Origin: Granulosicoccus sp036478595
Lineage (GTDB): Bacteria > Pseudomonadota > Gammaproteobacteria > Granulosicoccales > Granulosicoccaceae
Length of the DNA stretch: 64,000 nt
Direction of reading: 5' to 3'
Assembly (NCBI GenBank): GCA_036478595.1
Contig: JAZGEF010000052.1
Location: forward strand, 124,001 to 188,000
In this document: piece by piece, positions 55,111-64,000 of the stretch
How positions within the stretch are numbered: position 1 is the stretch's first letter
How the letters are laid out: each line of letters opens with the position of its first letter
Program-made: the position numbers and the translations under genes
Notes under the pieces: model-generated
The model's database searches: none
What the model was told of the DNA's origin: nothing
The model's input: only the letters and a program-made list of their open reading frames with translations

Positions 55111-55887
55111 ATGCGAATTGCTCTGGCGGTGGAATATAACGGTCAGCCATTTTGTGGATGGCAGCGGCAACCCCATTGCCATTCTGTACAGGCTGAGCTT
55201 GAGCAGGCGCTAAGCGCGATTGCGCAGGAGCCCATTGTTGTTCAGTGCGCAGGGCGTACTGATACCGGTGTGCACGCCCTTGCACAGATTGTTCATTTTG
55301 ATACGGCAGTGGTGCGCCCGCTGCGCGCATGGACATTCGGTGTCAACACCCATCTAAGTCGAGCAGTATCGGTGCATTGGGCAGCTGAGGCACACCCTGA
55401 ATTCCATGCGCGATTTAAAGCACTTGATCGCCGCTATCGCTACACGATTTTCAATCGCGCCACGCGCACCGGCTTGTATGCTGATCACACGAGTTGGGTG
55501 AATATGCCCTTGGATGCTGATGCTATGCATGCCGCAACAGCAGCATTGATAGGCGAACACGATTTTTCAGCATTCAGATCGGCCGAATGCCAGGCTAATC
55601 ATGCCAGGCGCACTATCCGTGAATTTTCAGTTAAGCGCGATGGCCAGCAACTGTATATTGATATCGTGGCCAATGGCTTTTTGCACAATATGGTGCGCAT
55701 CCTAAGTGGCTGTTTGATCAAAATCGGCAAACACGAAGAGCCCGCTGAGTGGCTGGGGCAATTGCTGCAATTGGGTGATCGGCGCTTGGCTGGCATGACA
55801 GCACCGCCGCAAGGATTGTGTTTTATTCAGCCAAGCTATCCGGCTGAATATTCGATCCCGGATTTCCAAATCGATAAGGCCTGCTGA
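55111..55887 (+). CDS. truA: tRNA pseudouridine(38-40) synthase
   Basis: 258 residues. Modifies U38-U40 in the anticodon stem. The catalytic Asp lies in AGRTDTGVHALAQIVHF (about residues 47-63), with the dimer region near RRTIREFSVKRDGQQLYIDI and NGFLHNMVRILSG. Start ATG 55111. Conserved position between fimV and trpF. Confidence 0.96.
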   Translation: MRIALAVEYNGQPFCGWQRQPHCHSVQAELEQALSAIAQEPIVVQCAGRTDTGVHALAQIVHFDTAVVRPLRAWTFGVNTHLSRAVSVHWAAEAHPEFHARFKALDRRYRYTIFNRATRTGLYADHTSWVNMPLDADAMHAATAALIGEHDFSAFRSAECQANHARRTIREFSVKRDGQQLYIDIVANGFLHNMVRILSGCLIKIGKHEEPAEWLGQLLQLGDRRLAGMTAPPQGLCFIQPSYPAEYSIPDFQIDKAC

Positions 55888-55906
55888 TTTCTGCTATTGT
55901 CGGCAA

Positions 55907-56566
55907 ATGCATGGCCGAACACGAATAAAAATTTGCGGGATTACACAGCTTAACGATGCCCTGTTTGCTGCCGATGCGGGTGCTGATGCACTGGGCTTTG
56001 TATTTGTTGAGGCGAGTATGCGTTACCTTATACCAAAGCAAGCTGCAGCAATTAGCGCAAAACTACCGGCATTTATTACTCGAGTGGGGTTGTTTCTAGA
56101 CACGCCAGAGAGCGTCGTTCGCGCCACGCTACAGAATATGCCGGAGCTGGTACCGCAATTCCACGGCAACGAATCTGCTGCTTATTGTGAGAGCTTTGAT
56201 CGTCCCTACATTAAGGCCGTGGGCGCGGCAGCCAGTGTGGCCGGCCAAATGCCAGATGCCGCAGCACTCGGTGCCTTTAAAAGTGCTGTGGGCTTCCTGT
56301 ACGATAGCCATGTGCCTGGCGCACTTGGTGGTACCGGCAAAACATTCGATTGGACACATCTTGCGCACGATAGTGATGTTCCACTGATATTGGCTGGTGG
56401 CTTAAGCGTTGCGAATGTTGCGGATGCAGTGCGAACAGTAAAACCCTATGCGGTTGATATCAGTTCAGCTGTTGAGCAGTCCAAGGGCATTAAAGATAAC
56501 AACTTGGTTACCCAATTTATCGCGGCAGTTATTCAGGCCGATTTTGCAATGAACGAGTCATTATGA
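55907..56566 (+). CDS. trpF: Phosphoribosylanthranilate isomerase
   Basis: 219 residues, the usual size. Third step of tryptophan biosynthesis. KICGITQLNDALFAADAGAD at residues about 8-27 carries the catalytic Cys, and the second acid is in GLFLDTPESVV. The phosphate-binding loops GGTGKTFDW and LAGGLSVANVADAV are intact. The usual SPRYI stretch is ASMRYLIP here. trpB and trpA do not follow; accD begins 10 bases later. Confidence 0.95.
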   Translation: MHGRTRIKICGITQLNDALFAADAGADALGFVFVEASMRYLIPKQAAAISAKLPAFITRVGLFLDTPESVVRATLQNMPELVPQFHGNESAAYCESFDRPYIKAVGAAASVAGQMPDAAALGAFKSAVGFLYDSHVPGALGGTGKTFDWTHLAHDSDVPLILAGGLSVANVADAVRTVKPYAVDISSAVEQSKGIKDNNLVTQFIAAVIQADFAMNESL

Positions 56567-56576
56567 GCGAAGCATT

Positions 56577-57512
56577 ATGAGCGACGACGGCAAACCATCT
56601 AGTGGTGGCAGAGCAATGAGCTGGTTCGAGAAGCTTATTCCATCACGTATTAGCCCGCGTAACGAAGAGAAGGGCAATGTGCCTGAAGGTTTATGGGTTA
56701 AGTGCGAATCATGCGCTGATGTACTTTACCGTGCTGAAGTCGAACGTGGCCAAGACGTGTGTATCAAATGTGGTTATCACATGCTCGTTAGTGCGCGCAC
56801 TCGAATTGATCGCTTGCTTGATAAAGAAGGGCGTAGTGAAATTGGTGAAACAATACAGCCTATCGACATCTTAAAATTCAGGGATTCCAAGCGTTACAAA
56901 GATCGCCTTACTCAAGCTGCAAAAGACTCAGGCGAGAAGGATGCGTTGGTGGTTATGCAAGGCAAGATCCACGGGATGGATGTAGTAGTTGCGGTGTTCG
57001 ACTTTAAATTTATGGCAGGTTCAATGGGGTCTGTTGTGGGTGAACGTTTTGCACGCGCCTGCGATGTTTGCTTAGCGCAAAATATACCATTCATTTGTTT
57101 CAGCGCAAGTGGTGGCGCTCGCATGCAAGAGGCCTTGTTCTCATTGTTGCAAATGGGCAAAACTAGCGCGATGCTCGCTAAGCTTTCACAGCGCGGCTTA
57201 CCGTATATATCAGTGTTAACTGACCCCACAATGGGTGGCGTGTCAGCTAGTTTGGCTATGCTTGGCGATATCATCATTGCCGAACCCGGCGCTAGAATCG
57301 GTTTTGCCGGCCGGCGCGTAATAGAACAAACAGTGCGTGAACAGCTGCCAGAAGGTTTTCAGAGTAGCGAGTTTTTGCTCGAACACGGAGCAATTGACAT
57401 GATCGTCGATCGGCGCGATATGCGTGACCAGGTGGCGCGACTACTAAGTAAATTATCCAGCATGCCTGAAATACCTGAAGCATCGCCTGCCGACACGGTT
57501 GCCGCTAGCTAG
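56577..57512 (+). CDS. accD: Acetyl-CoA carboxylase carboxyltransferase subunit beta
   Basis: 311 residues. Forms the carboxyltransferase with AccA to make malonyl-CoA. Four zinc Cys in CESCADVLY and CIKCGYHML, then the crotonase-type core with FSASGGARMQEALFSLLQMG and DPTMGGVSASLAMLGD. ATG 56577 gives a 13-residue extension (DDGKPSSGGRAM) before the usual MSW(F/I)E start; ATG 56616 is the alternative. An 11-12 base direct repeat (ATTATGAGCGA) surrounds the trpF-accD junction. Confidence 0.96.
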   Translation: MSDDGKPSSGGRAMSWFEKLIPSRISPRNEEKGNVPEGLWVKCESCADVLYRAEVERGQDVCIKCGYHMLVSARTRIDRLLDKEGRSEIGETIQPIDILKFRDSKRYKDRLTQAAKDSGEKDALVVMQGKIHGMDVVVAVFDFKFMAGSMGSVVGERFARACDVCLAQNIPFICFSASGGARMQEALFSLLQMGKTSAMLAKLSQRGLPYISVLTDPTMGGVSASLAMLGDIIIAEPGARIGFAGRRVIEQTVREQLPEGFQSSEFLLEHGAIDMIVDRRDMRDQVARLLSKLSSMPEIPEASPADTVAAS

Positions 57513-57550
57513 TTATATTAGCAACAAAGCTAGCAAACAATAAAACGTGT

Positions 57551-58837
57551 ATGCAATCTCCATCACATAAGGCAAGCCTTGACGATTGGCTTGCCTGGCT
57601 CGAAGAGCTCCATCCTTGCGATATTGATCTTGGCCTTGAGCGTGTCAGCGAAGTGGCGTTACGACTAGATTTAACACCAGCGCCTATGCCCGTGATTTTA
57701 GTTGGTGGCACCAATGGCAAAGGGTCGACGGTTAAGCTGTTAACAAATGCTTATCAATTTGCTGGTCACAAAACCGGTACCTATACCTCACCTCATATCG
57801 AGCGCTTTAATGAGCGCATGTCTATAAATGGCGTTGATGCATCCGACGAACAAATCGTGGCGGCTTTGTATGTGGTAGAGCAGGGGCGCGGGAAAACAAC
57901 ATTAACGTATTTTGAGTACACAACACTGGCTGCAATGCTTTTGTTTCGTGAGCAGCATTGCGGTGTAGTTATTTTAGAAGTGGGTTTAGGCGGTCGCTTA
58001 GATGCGACTAACTTATGGGATGCGGATTGTGCCATTATCACTAGCATTGCGCTTGACCACCAAACCTATCTTGGCGATACAAGAGAATCCATAGCACGCG
58101 AAAAGGTGGCTATCGGTCGGGCTCAAAAACCGCTTATTGTTGGTGATCCGGATCCGCCGAGCATTATGAAAGAGCTCGCAGTAAAGACCTCGATGAAATG
58201 GATTCAGATTCCGCAATTCCCCGAACTAGCCGTTAAGCTTGCTGGTGTTCATCTGCGACGTAATGCGGCATGCGCCGTTGAAGCCGTTGCTCAGTTGCAA
58301 ACTAAGCTGCCTGTGTCGGACGCGGCATTAACCAGGGCTTTGTCTAGCGATGCCTTGCCAGGCAGGTTTCAGCTGCTTAGCGCCGCTGGTGTGCTCAATC
58401 TACTGGATGTTGCGCATAACCCAGCGGCAGCGGCGGCGCTGGTGGCCACGATATCGGAAGTTTTCCCAGCAACGCCTGTGCAACTCATTTTTGGCGTGAT
58501 GGCCGACAAAGACGTCGAGGGAGTGGTGTCAGCTCTGCAGCCAATTGCAACAAATTGGTTCAGTACGGCATTACCGCAACCTCGAGCGCTGTCTTCTGAC
58601 GTTTTGGCAGCTAAAATAAAGGAAGTGGATCCACATGCGCAAGTCACTATTTGTCATGACATCGGTGAAGCCTGGCAAGGAGCTGTGGCAATTACGCGCT
58701 CTGATGATGCAAGCGACTCGGTGAGATCGCTTGTTGTCGTGGTGGGTTCTTTCTACATGTTGTCCGCATTGCAGGAATACTGGCAAGCCAGTGGCATAGT
58801 CGTACACCCCGTTAGCGTTGATTCAGTTGGCGCGTGA
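57551..58837 (+). CDS. folC: Bifunctional dihydrofolate/folylpolyglutamate synthase
   Basis: 428 residues. Adds Glu to dihydropteroate and tetrahydrofolates. Mur ligase fold: P-loop VGGTNGKGSTVKLLTNAY (about residues 51-68), TSPHIERFNERMSI, EVGLGGRLDATN and DVAHNPAAAA near the C-terminal domain. Start ATG 57551. Follows accD by 38 bases as in Pseudomonas. Confidence 0.95.
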   Translation: MQSPSHKASLDDWLAWLEELHPCDIDLGLERVSEVALRLDLTPAPMPVILVGGTNGKGSTVKLLTNAYQFAGHKTGTYTSPHIERFNERMSINGVDASDEQIVAALYVVEQGRGKTTLTYFEYTTLAAMLLFREQHCGVVILEVGLGGRLDATNLWDADCAIITSIALDHQTYLGDTRESIAREKVAIGRAQKPLIVGDPDPPSIMKELAVKTSMKWIQIPQFPELAVKLAGVHLRRNAACAVEAVAQLQTKLPVSDAALTRALSSDALPGRFQLLSAAGVLNLLDVAHNPAAAAALVATISEVFPATPVQLIFGVMADKDVEGVVSALQPIATNWFSTALPQPRALSSDVLAAKIKEVDPHAQVTICHDIGEAWQGAVAITRSDDASDSVRSLVVVVGSFYMLSALQEYWQASGIVVHPVSVDSVGA

Positions 58838-58878
58838 GTCCGCCACCGTTGATTGAACCGACCCGTTGATTGAACAGA

Positions 58879-59454
58879 ATGGCCATGGACACCCTCGAAG
58901 AACAAAAAGCCGCCAAGTTGCGGCAGCGCCTATGGGGAGCTGCTGTGCTGATAGCGTTAGCTGTCATTTTTCTGCCTCTGTTGCTCGATGGTGCAGGCAG
59001 TGAGAGCCAGTATCGCCGCGTAGAGCGCTTGCGTGAGGAGCCACCACGGGTGATTCGTGAAGATGGGCAGCAAGAAGTTGCGTCGATACCAGAAGTGGCT
59101 CCGATTAAAACGGCGCTGAACGTCAAACCCATTCTTGAACCAACAGTCAATGCTGTACAAGAACAGACCACAATACCCAAAGCGCCTGACACTCCTCAGA
59201 GTGTTGATGTCAATATCAGCACTCTTTCGGCATGGGTTGTACAGGCAGGCAGCTTTGGTGATGAGCAAAATGCGTTGGCGGTGCGTGATCGACTACGCCG
59301 CGCTGGGCATCCCTCATTTATTACTGCCACGGATGATCGAGCGTTGTTTCGAGTGAGGGTGGGACCGATGACTAACCAGACACAGGCGGCCAGCACTCGG
59401 GACGATGTGGTTCGTTTGCTCGGCCGTGAAGCATTGGTTACACCTTATCCCTGA
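58879..59454 (+). CDS. dedD: SPOR-domain cell division protein (DedD-like)
   Basis: 191 residues from ATG 58879 (ATG 58885 also possible; no clear ribosome binding site). One N-terminal membrane helix (GAAVLIALAVIFLPLLL) with a short cytoplasmic Arg/Lys segment, a periplasmic linker, and a C-terminal SPOR domain (WVVQAGSFGDEQNALAVRDR; RVRVGPM) that binds denuded septal glycan. Sits between folC and cvpA as in E. coli. Confidence 0.9.
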   Translation: MAMDTLEEQKAAKLRQRLWGAAVLIALAVIFLPLLLDGAGSESQYRRVERLREEPPRVIREDGQQEVASIPEVAPIKTALNVKPILEPTVNAVQEQTTIPKAPDTPQSVDVNISTLSAWVVQAGSFGDEQNALAVRDRLRRAGHPSFITATDDRALFRVRVGPMTNQTQAASTRDDVVRLLGREALVTPYP

Positions 59455-59511
59455 TGCAGACTGCTGGGTTTGATAGAATGCGCCACATGCGTTGTTGTTA
59501 ACGGAGCAGAT

Positions 59512-60009
59512 ATGCCAACAGATATTGCAATCGTGGTTGTTATTTTATTGTCGGCGCTCGTCAGTTTTGTCCGCGGATTCTATAAAGAAGCCGTTAGTGT
59601 CACCACTTGGGTATTGGCTATCGGCATTACTCTGCTATTTACCAATCGTTTTTCTTCATTGCTGCCACGTGAAACTATCGAAAGCCCCGAAGCCCGTTTG
59701 GGTATCAGTGCCCTGGTGTTATTTTTAGGCACGATGATGATTGGCAGCTTAATCAGTTGGTTGCTACGTAAAGCAATGCCTTCAACTATTGGTGGCCGCA
59801 AAGATCGCACCATGGGTGTGTTTTTTGGGATTGCCCGCGGCTTGATCATCATCACATTAGTGGTTTTGTCGGCCAATCTTGTTCCTACAATCAAACACGA
59901 AAAATGGTGGATGCAATCAATGACATTGCCATTTTTTCAAGAAGCGGCTCGAATGATTCACTCGCGAATGCCAAGAGAGCTTGCGCAACATTTTGAGTTC
60001 GAGGCCTAG
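59512..60009 (+). CDS. cvpA: CvpA-family membrane protein
   Basis: 165 residues from ATG 59512, with ACGGAG 6-9 bases upstream; earlier codons from 59470 are excluded on that basis. Four membrane helices (IAIVVVILLSALVSFVRGF; TTWVLAIGITLLF; ALVLFLGTMMIGSLISWLL; ARGLIIITLVVLSANLV). CvpA is linked to colicin V secretion and biofilm in E. coli, and it always precedes purF. The stop is 11 bases before purF. Confidence 0.94.
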   Translation: MPTDIAIVVVILLSALVSFVRGFYKEAVSVTTWVLAIGITLLFTNRFSSLLPRETIESPEARLGISALVLFLGTMMIGSLISWLLRKAMPSTIGGRKDRTMGVFFGIARGLIIITLVVLSANLVPTIKHEKWWMQSMTLPFFQEAARMIHSRMPRELAQHFEFEA

Positions 60010-60020
60010 AGATTCTAATC

Positions 60021-61514
60021 ATGTGTGGTGTACTCGGTATAGTTGGATCCAGTGCGGTAGGCCATCGTCTTTATGACGGCTTAACGTTGCTTCAGCATCG
60101 CGGCCAGGATGCTGCGGGTATCGCAACTAGTTCTGAAGGTAAATTGATCCTTCGCAAGGGTGCGGGGCTAGTGCGTGATGTTTTTAGCGCTGAGCACATG
60201 GCCAGGTTGGATGGTGACATGGGTATTGCCCACACGCGCTATCCCACTGCGGGTACATCAGCTAGTGCTGAAGCGCAGCCGTTTTATGTTAACTCCCCTT
60301 ACGGCATAGTGATGGCACATAACGGCAATTTAACTAACGCCGATGAGCTAAAACGCGAGTTGTTTGAATCTGATTTACGACATATCAACACACGTTCTGA
60401 TTCTGAGGTTTTGCTAAACGTATTTGCGCATGAGCTGCAAGCCCGCAATCCTGACACTCAATTGAACCCAGCCGATTTGTTCGCCACGGTGGAGGCCGTT
60501 CATCGTCGTTGCAAAGGCGCTTATGCGGTAATCGGCATGTTGGTGGGGCGTGGTGTCGTTGCCTTCCGTGACCCGCTGGGTATCAGGCCATTGATCATTG
60601 GAATTCGACACACCGACGCTGGCACTGAATATGCCATTGCGTCAGAAAGTGTTGCATTGCAGGGTTTGGGTTTTGCCTTATTACGAGATGTCGCTCCAGG
60701 AGAGGCCGTATATATTGATGTTGCGGGCCAATTGCATACCCAGCAATGTGCAGTGTCGCCTGAGCTTACACCGTGTATTTTTGAGTATGTTTATTTGGCG
60801 CGACCCGATAGCATCATCGATAAAGTATCAGTACATAAGTCGCGCTTGCGAATGGGTGAAAGGCTTGCAAGCAAAATTTTACGCGAACGGCCTGATCATG
60901 ACATTGATGTGGTGATTCCGATCCCTGATACCAGCCGAACCGCTGCAATGGAAGTAGCCTATCACCTTGGCGTAAAGTACCGCGAAGGCTTTATCAAAAA
61001 CCGCTATATCGGACGTACCTTTATTATGCCGGGGCAAAGCCTGCGTAAAAACTCGGTCAGACAAAAGCTTAGCCCGATTGATCTAGAGTTCAACGGCAAA
61101 AACTGTTTGTTAGTGGATGACTCGATAGTGAGGGGCACCACCTCTAGCCAGATAATAGAAATGGCTCGCGATTCGGGCGCTAAGCGGGTTTATATGGCCT
61201 CTGCGGCCCCTCCTGTTCGGCATCCTAATGTGTACGGCATAGATATGCCAGCTGCCAATGAACTCATCGCGCACGGCCGTACCGTCGAACAGATCCAGGA
61301 AAAAATAGGCGCTGATTGGTTGGTGTACCAGGATCTGTCTGATCTTATCGAAGCCATCCGTTATGACAAACATCCGATCGCGGTGTTTGAATCTTGCTGT
61401 TTTGATGGCAAGTACGTAACGGGTGATGTTGATCAGGCTTATTTGAATTCGTTACAGCAGGCGCGTAACGATAGTAGCAAGCAAAAGGTCACTGATGATC
61501 TACAAGTGTTGTAG
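60021..61514 (+). CDS. purF: Amidophosphoribosyltransferase
   Basis: 497 residues. First step of purine synthesis. Mature N-terminal nucleophile Cys2 (MCGVLGIVG), Ntn glutaminase domain with LLQHRGQDAAGIATS and MAHNGNLTNADEL, then the PRTase domain with VDDSIVRGTTSSQIIEMARD binding PRPP. Intact, normal length. A minus-strand gene converges 13 bases later. Confidence 0.97.
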   Translation: MCGVLGIVGSSAVGHRLYDGLTLLQHRGQDAAGIATSSEGKLILRKGAGLVRDVFSAEHMARLDGDMGIAHTRYPTAGTSASAEAQPFYVNSPYGIVMAHNGNLTNADELKRELFESDLRHINTRSDSEVLLNVFAHELQARNPDTQLNPADLFATVEAVHRRCKGAYAVIGMLVGRGVVAFRDPLGIRPLIIGIRHTDAGTEYAIASESVALQGLGFALLRDVAPGEAVYIDVAGQLHTQQCAVSPELTPCIFEYVYLARPDSIIDKVSVHKSRLRMGERLASKILRERPDHDIDVVIPIPDTSRTAAMEVAYHLGVKYREGFIKNRYIGRTFIMPGQSLRKNSVRQKLSPIDLEFNGKNCLLVDDSIVRGTTSSQIIEMARDSGAKRVYMASAAPPVRHPNVYGIDMPAANELIAHGRTVEQIQEKIGADWLVYQDLSDLIEAIRYDKHPIAVFESCCFDGKYVTGDVDQAYLNSLQQARNDSSKQKVTDDLQVL

Positions 61515-61527
61515 CTGAGAAAGGGCC

Positions 61528-62829
61528 TTAGCCAAACCGCAATCCAGCTCGCTGAAAATCCGCAACATCGATACCAAAGCTGCCATCAGGTAGCGTGGTT
61601 TTGATTTGATAGACGTTGCCGTTGTTATCTACTTCCATTCCAGATAGATCAACGATTCGTTGTGGTACGGGTTCTTTTACTTCATCGAGAATTAATATAA
61701 TACGTGGGCGGAGCTTGTCGCTGGTATTTGATAATACGATACCGATTTCACCGTTGAGCATTTCAACAACACTACCCGGTGGGAAAATACCCACGGCATC
61801 AATAAACGCAACAACTAACTCTTCGTCAAATTGTCTGCCACGTTGTGCATAAAGCTCTTGTAGGGCTTCTGATGGCGAGCGTGCTATTCGGTAGGGCTGG
61901 TTAGTGGTGATGACATCATAGGCTTCAGCGATCGCAACGATCTTTGCAAATAGCGGAATGGATTCTGCATCTAGCTGTCGAGGATAACCCGTGCCGTCTA
62001 CACGTTCGTGGTGCGAGTGCGCCACATCAGCAGCACCCGACATAACACTCTTGGTTGATATCAGAATGTCACGACCATAGCGTGTATGCTTACGCATCTC
62101 TTGCATTTCGGCCTCATTAAGTGGGCCTTCATTGGACAGTATTTCGTTAGAGATGCTGGTTTTACCAACGTCGTGCAACATACCGCAAACACCAACGTCT
62201 TCCATTTCTCTGGTGGTCAGGCCAATGGCTTTGGCCATGACGATACTCAAGGCTGCTACGTTAAGCGAGTGTTGAGCTGTGCCAACATCTTTGGCTTGAA
62301 TACGCGTAAGCCAAACAGATGCATCGGGGTTACGTAATATACTGTCTACACAACCATTAACTGCTTGTTTAATTTTACTGCCGTCAACTTCAGCGCCGAG
62401 ACGAATTTCTTCAAACAAGCTAGTGATGGCTTCATTAGCCATTGTATGAACTTCAGTTGCAGTTTCGAGCTCATCTTCAACTGTGTGAGTTGAGGCGGTG
62501 CTACCTACACCTGCCCGTCGTTCGGCTTCTGGTGCTTCGTTTTTCTTCAGGGTGAATTCGTCGTAATCAACCCAAACGCTTTTACATTCTCTCTGTACAT
62601 CGGCAATGTCTTTCGAGCTATTGATTTCCAGCCCTTGAAACATGAAGCCGGATTCTTCCCAAGGTTTGTCCAATTCAACCACGAACATTCCCACGCGCAA
62701 ATCAGCCACATCAATTTTTTGATGTTGCTTACGGGTACGTTGTGTTCGGTCACCGGCAGGCTTTTCCCCACGCCGGCGGCGTGGTGGCTTGGCCTTCTCT
62801 TCCGATTTAAACAATTTTTTGAAGAACAT
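61528..62829 (-). CDS. HD-GYP cyclic-di-GMP phosphodiesterase
   Basis: 433 residues. An N-terminal DUF3391 region (residues about 38-105, DLRVGMFVVELDKPWEESGF) is followed by an HD-GYP domain: HSLNVAALSIVMAK, CGMLHDVGKT (metal HD), SHHERVDGTGYPRQL with the GYP triad, and AEAYDVITTNQPYR. This domain hydrolyses c-di-GMP to lower biofilm and raise motility. The Arg/Lys-rich N-terminus (AKPPRRRRGEKPAG) is cytoplasmic and probably disordered. ATG 62827-62829 is the start. Alone on its strand; the FimV locus upstream suggests a motility context. Confidence 0.92.
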   Translation of the reverse strand: MFFKKLFKSEEKAKPPRRRRGEKPAGDRTQRTRKQHQKIDVADLRVGMFVVELDKPWEESGFMFQGLEINSSKDIADVQRECKSVWVDYDEFTLKKNEAPEAERRAGVGSTASTHTVEDELETATEVHTMANEAITSLFEEIRLGAEVDGSKIKQAVNGCVDSILRNPDASVWLTRIQAKDVGTAQHSLNVAALSIVMAKAIGLTTREMEDVGVCGMLHDVGKTSISNEILSNEGPLNEAEMQEMRKHTRYGRDILISTKSVMSGAADVAHSHHERVDGTGYPRQLDAESIPLFAKIVAIAEAYDVITTNQPYRIARSPSEALQELYAQRGRQFDEELVVAFIDAVGIFPPGSVVEMLNGEIGIVLSNTSDKLRPRIILILDEVKEPVPQRIVDLSGMEVDNNGNVYQIKTTLPDGSFGIDVADFQRAGLRFG

Positions 62830-63082
62830 AATTGATGCTATGCGTCTGGCTCGTCTGCCATGTCAGTTCCGTCAGTCCTAAAAATCGGCTGAATTTTGCA
62901 TTTCTTGAAGGCAATGGGGATGATTTTCAGGCGCGATTGCATAGCGCTTTCAATGCAAGAATTGATCTGCAAAGAGTTGAAAGCGTTATTTAAATAGCAA
63001 TGGCTGTATTAACTGTGACGGATAGCTCGCAAATGGGCTCTGAGCGTGAGGAACGTCACAATTTGGTGTGAATGTGAGGGCT

Positions 63083-64000
63083 CTAAATGCCCGAATCCAG
63101 GCTGCGTTCTTGGATGATTTGCCATGATCCGTCACTTAGTTGGCCCCAATAAAGCGTGGTTTGAATCTCATTTTTGTCTCCATGACGAAAAGACATTTGC
63201 ACAACGCCGTTGGTACCAGGGACTTCGATAACTGCCAGGGTATCGGAGGTTACTTTGGATAATGTATGTGCGTGCTTAGATCGAGCCTTGCTGGGCGTCG
63301 TTTGATTGACCTGACTAACTCGTTTTAAATTGGCGTTTAGCCCGTGCTGTTCAGCAGCCAGAGGCCAAGCGCCATCGTTGTAGAGTACGTGCAGCGCACT
63401 GATGTTCAAATCAGTCCATGCTTGTCGGTATCGCTCAAACAGATTGATTTGTTGTTCTTGTTTGCTTGCCAGCAGCGACGGCGTTATCCAGTGAATTTTG
63501 TCGCTAAGCACCACGCGTGTTGCCTGTAGGTCAACCGTATGGTGTAATTCCAGTAGATAGTCATTTGCCATCGTTACACAGCCTTCACTGGATCGTGGTG
63601 ACCGGCTTTTTTGATCATGTGGTACGCCATGTAACCAAATGCCAGACCCTGAACGGCCGAGCATTTTATCTAGTGAGTTGGGGTAGTCCAGCATCAGCGC
63701 ACCGGAGCCGTACAATTTTGGTAACGATCTATCGGATCGGAAGCCATGGATGTTATACACACCAATTGGCGTTTTAAGATCGCCTTCGAAACGTTTATCG
63801 TATCCACCCAAGCCACTGGCAACGTAGTGTCGTTTTACTAATCGTGGTTGATCGATACTGGTATCAAACAGCATTAGATAGGAGCGCTTGAGGTCAATCA
63901 AGATGACATGATCGATCGTGCTGCCGGTGCGAATCACTGCTGCTGGCAGGCGAGTTGTATTGTTGCTGTCAGTGTAGTTATTGCCAGAGGCGCTATTAGC
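63083..64000 (-). CDS. L,D-transpeptidase (YkuD) family protein, 5' end outside the window
   Basis: Frame open from the window edge, with no stop, to TAG/TAA-side end at 63083. A GTG at 63937 could be an internal start, but 21 more in-frame codons precede it (ANSASGNNYTDSNNTTRLPA-type linker), so the true start is beyond the edge. The YkuD domain has SGIWLHGVPHD and SSEGCVTMAN with the catalytic Cys and His. The last 90 residues carry a DUF-like extension (QEQQINLFERYRQAW; YWGQLSDGSW) found in the YafK/ErfK-type group that cross-links or edits peptidoglycan. Periplasmic if a signal peptide exists upstream. Confidence 0.85.
   Translation of the reverse strand, partial: ANSASGNNYTDSNNTTRLPAAVIRTGSTIDHVILIDLKRSYLMLFDTSIDQPRLVKRHYVASGLGGYDKRFEGDLKTPIGVYNIHGFRSDRSLPKLYGSGALMLDYPNSLDKMLGRSGSGIWLHGVPHDQKSRSPRSSEGCVTMANDYLLELHHTVDLQATRVVLSDKIHWITPSLLASKQEQQINLFERYRQAWTDLNISALHVLYNDGAWPLAAEQHGLNANLKRVSQVNQTTPSKARSKHAHTLSKVTSDTLAVIEVPGTNGVVQMSFRHGDKNEIQTTLYWGQLSDGSWQIIQERSLDSGI

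Noticed and set aside
56566..57551. Missing trpB and trpA between trpF and accD as evidence of rearrangement
   Set aside because: Pseudomonas has the same trpF-accD-folC order with trpBA elsewhere, so it is an ordinary arrangement.
63937..64000. GTG 63937 as the true start of the L,D-transpeptidase
   Set aside because: The frame stays open for 21 more codons to the window edge, so the gene most likely starts outside.

Overview
The window reads as chromosome of a gammaproteobacterium. The evidence is gene order. recJ-prfB-lysS opens the window. A tesA gene divergent from ybbA-ybbP follows in the middle. The right third carries leuC-leuD-leuB-asd-fimV-truA-trpF-accD-folC-dedD-cvpA-purF, the order known from Pseudomonas and related marine gammaproteobacteria. 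The genus cannot be named from the sequence. No rRNA, tRNA, CRISPR array, transposase or integrase was seen.

Layout. 1-2.9 kb: end of recJ, prfB with its programmed +1 frameshift, and lysS. 2.9-20.5 kb: an accessory stretch with many broken genes. It holds a TPR pseudogene, an orphan iolD, an Imm22-like relic, a LysE exporter flanked by two attC-like repeats, a ccdAB-like toxin-antitoxin pair, a brnT relic with its brnA-like antitoxin, a broken membrane protein gene, an unrecognised two-gene operon, a DMT exporter, a methyltransferase, an SDR, and relics of ADP-ribosylglycohydrolase, glyoxalase and GFA-type genes. It ends with two guanidino-group enzymes (DDAH/arginine deiminase-like and amidinotransferase). 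The intact core genes beside these relics argue that the lesions are mostly real decay and not sequencing noise.

20.7-34.6 kb: a PspA-membrane protein operon with a divergent XRE regulator, an RRM protein, a threonine aldolase-like enzyme, a DUF4261 protein, a TauD-like dioxygenase followed by a ureohydrolase, a cytoplasmic-looking trypsin-fold protein, then a Crp/Fnr regulator beside a very large class III cyclase-ATPase-TPR protein. 34.7-45.6 kb: an ABC-2 exporter pair, a frameshifted hydrolase-OsmC fusion, tesA/ybbAP, relA, aroC, and a DUF3127 protein with an SSB-like acidic tail.

45.6-64 kb is core metabolism. A LysR regulator faces leucine biosynthesis (leuCD, leuB), followed by asd, the polar/pilus hub protein FimV with a strong terminator, then truA, trpF, accD, folC, dedD, cvpA and purF, all on the plus strand. 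An HD-GYP phosphodiesterase and a truncated L,D-transpeptidase close the window on the minus strand.

The most interesting points are the attC-like pair suggesting a relic integron cassette array, the guanidino/ureohydrolase gene set, the Crp-cyclase pair with a coupled nine-codon leader ORF, the PspA-polytopic membrane module, and the DUF3127 protein with an SSB-type tip. Family names rest on motif recognition by eye; no database search was run.
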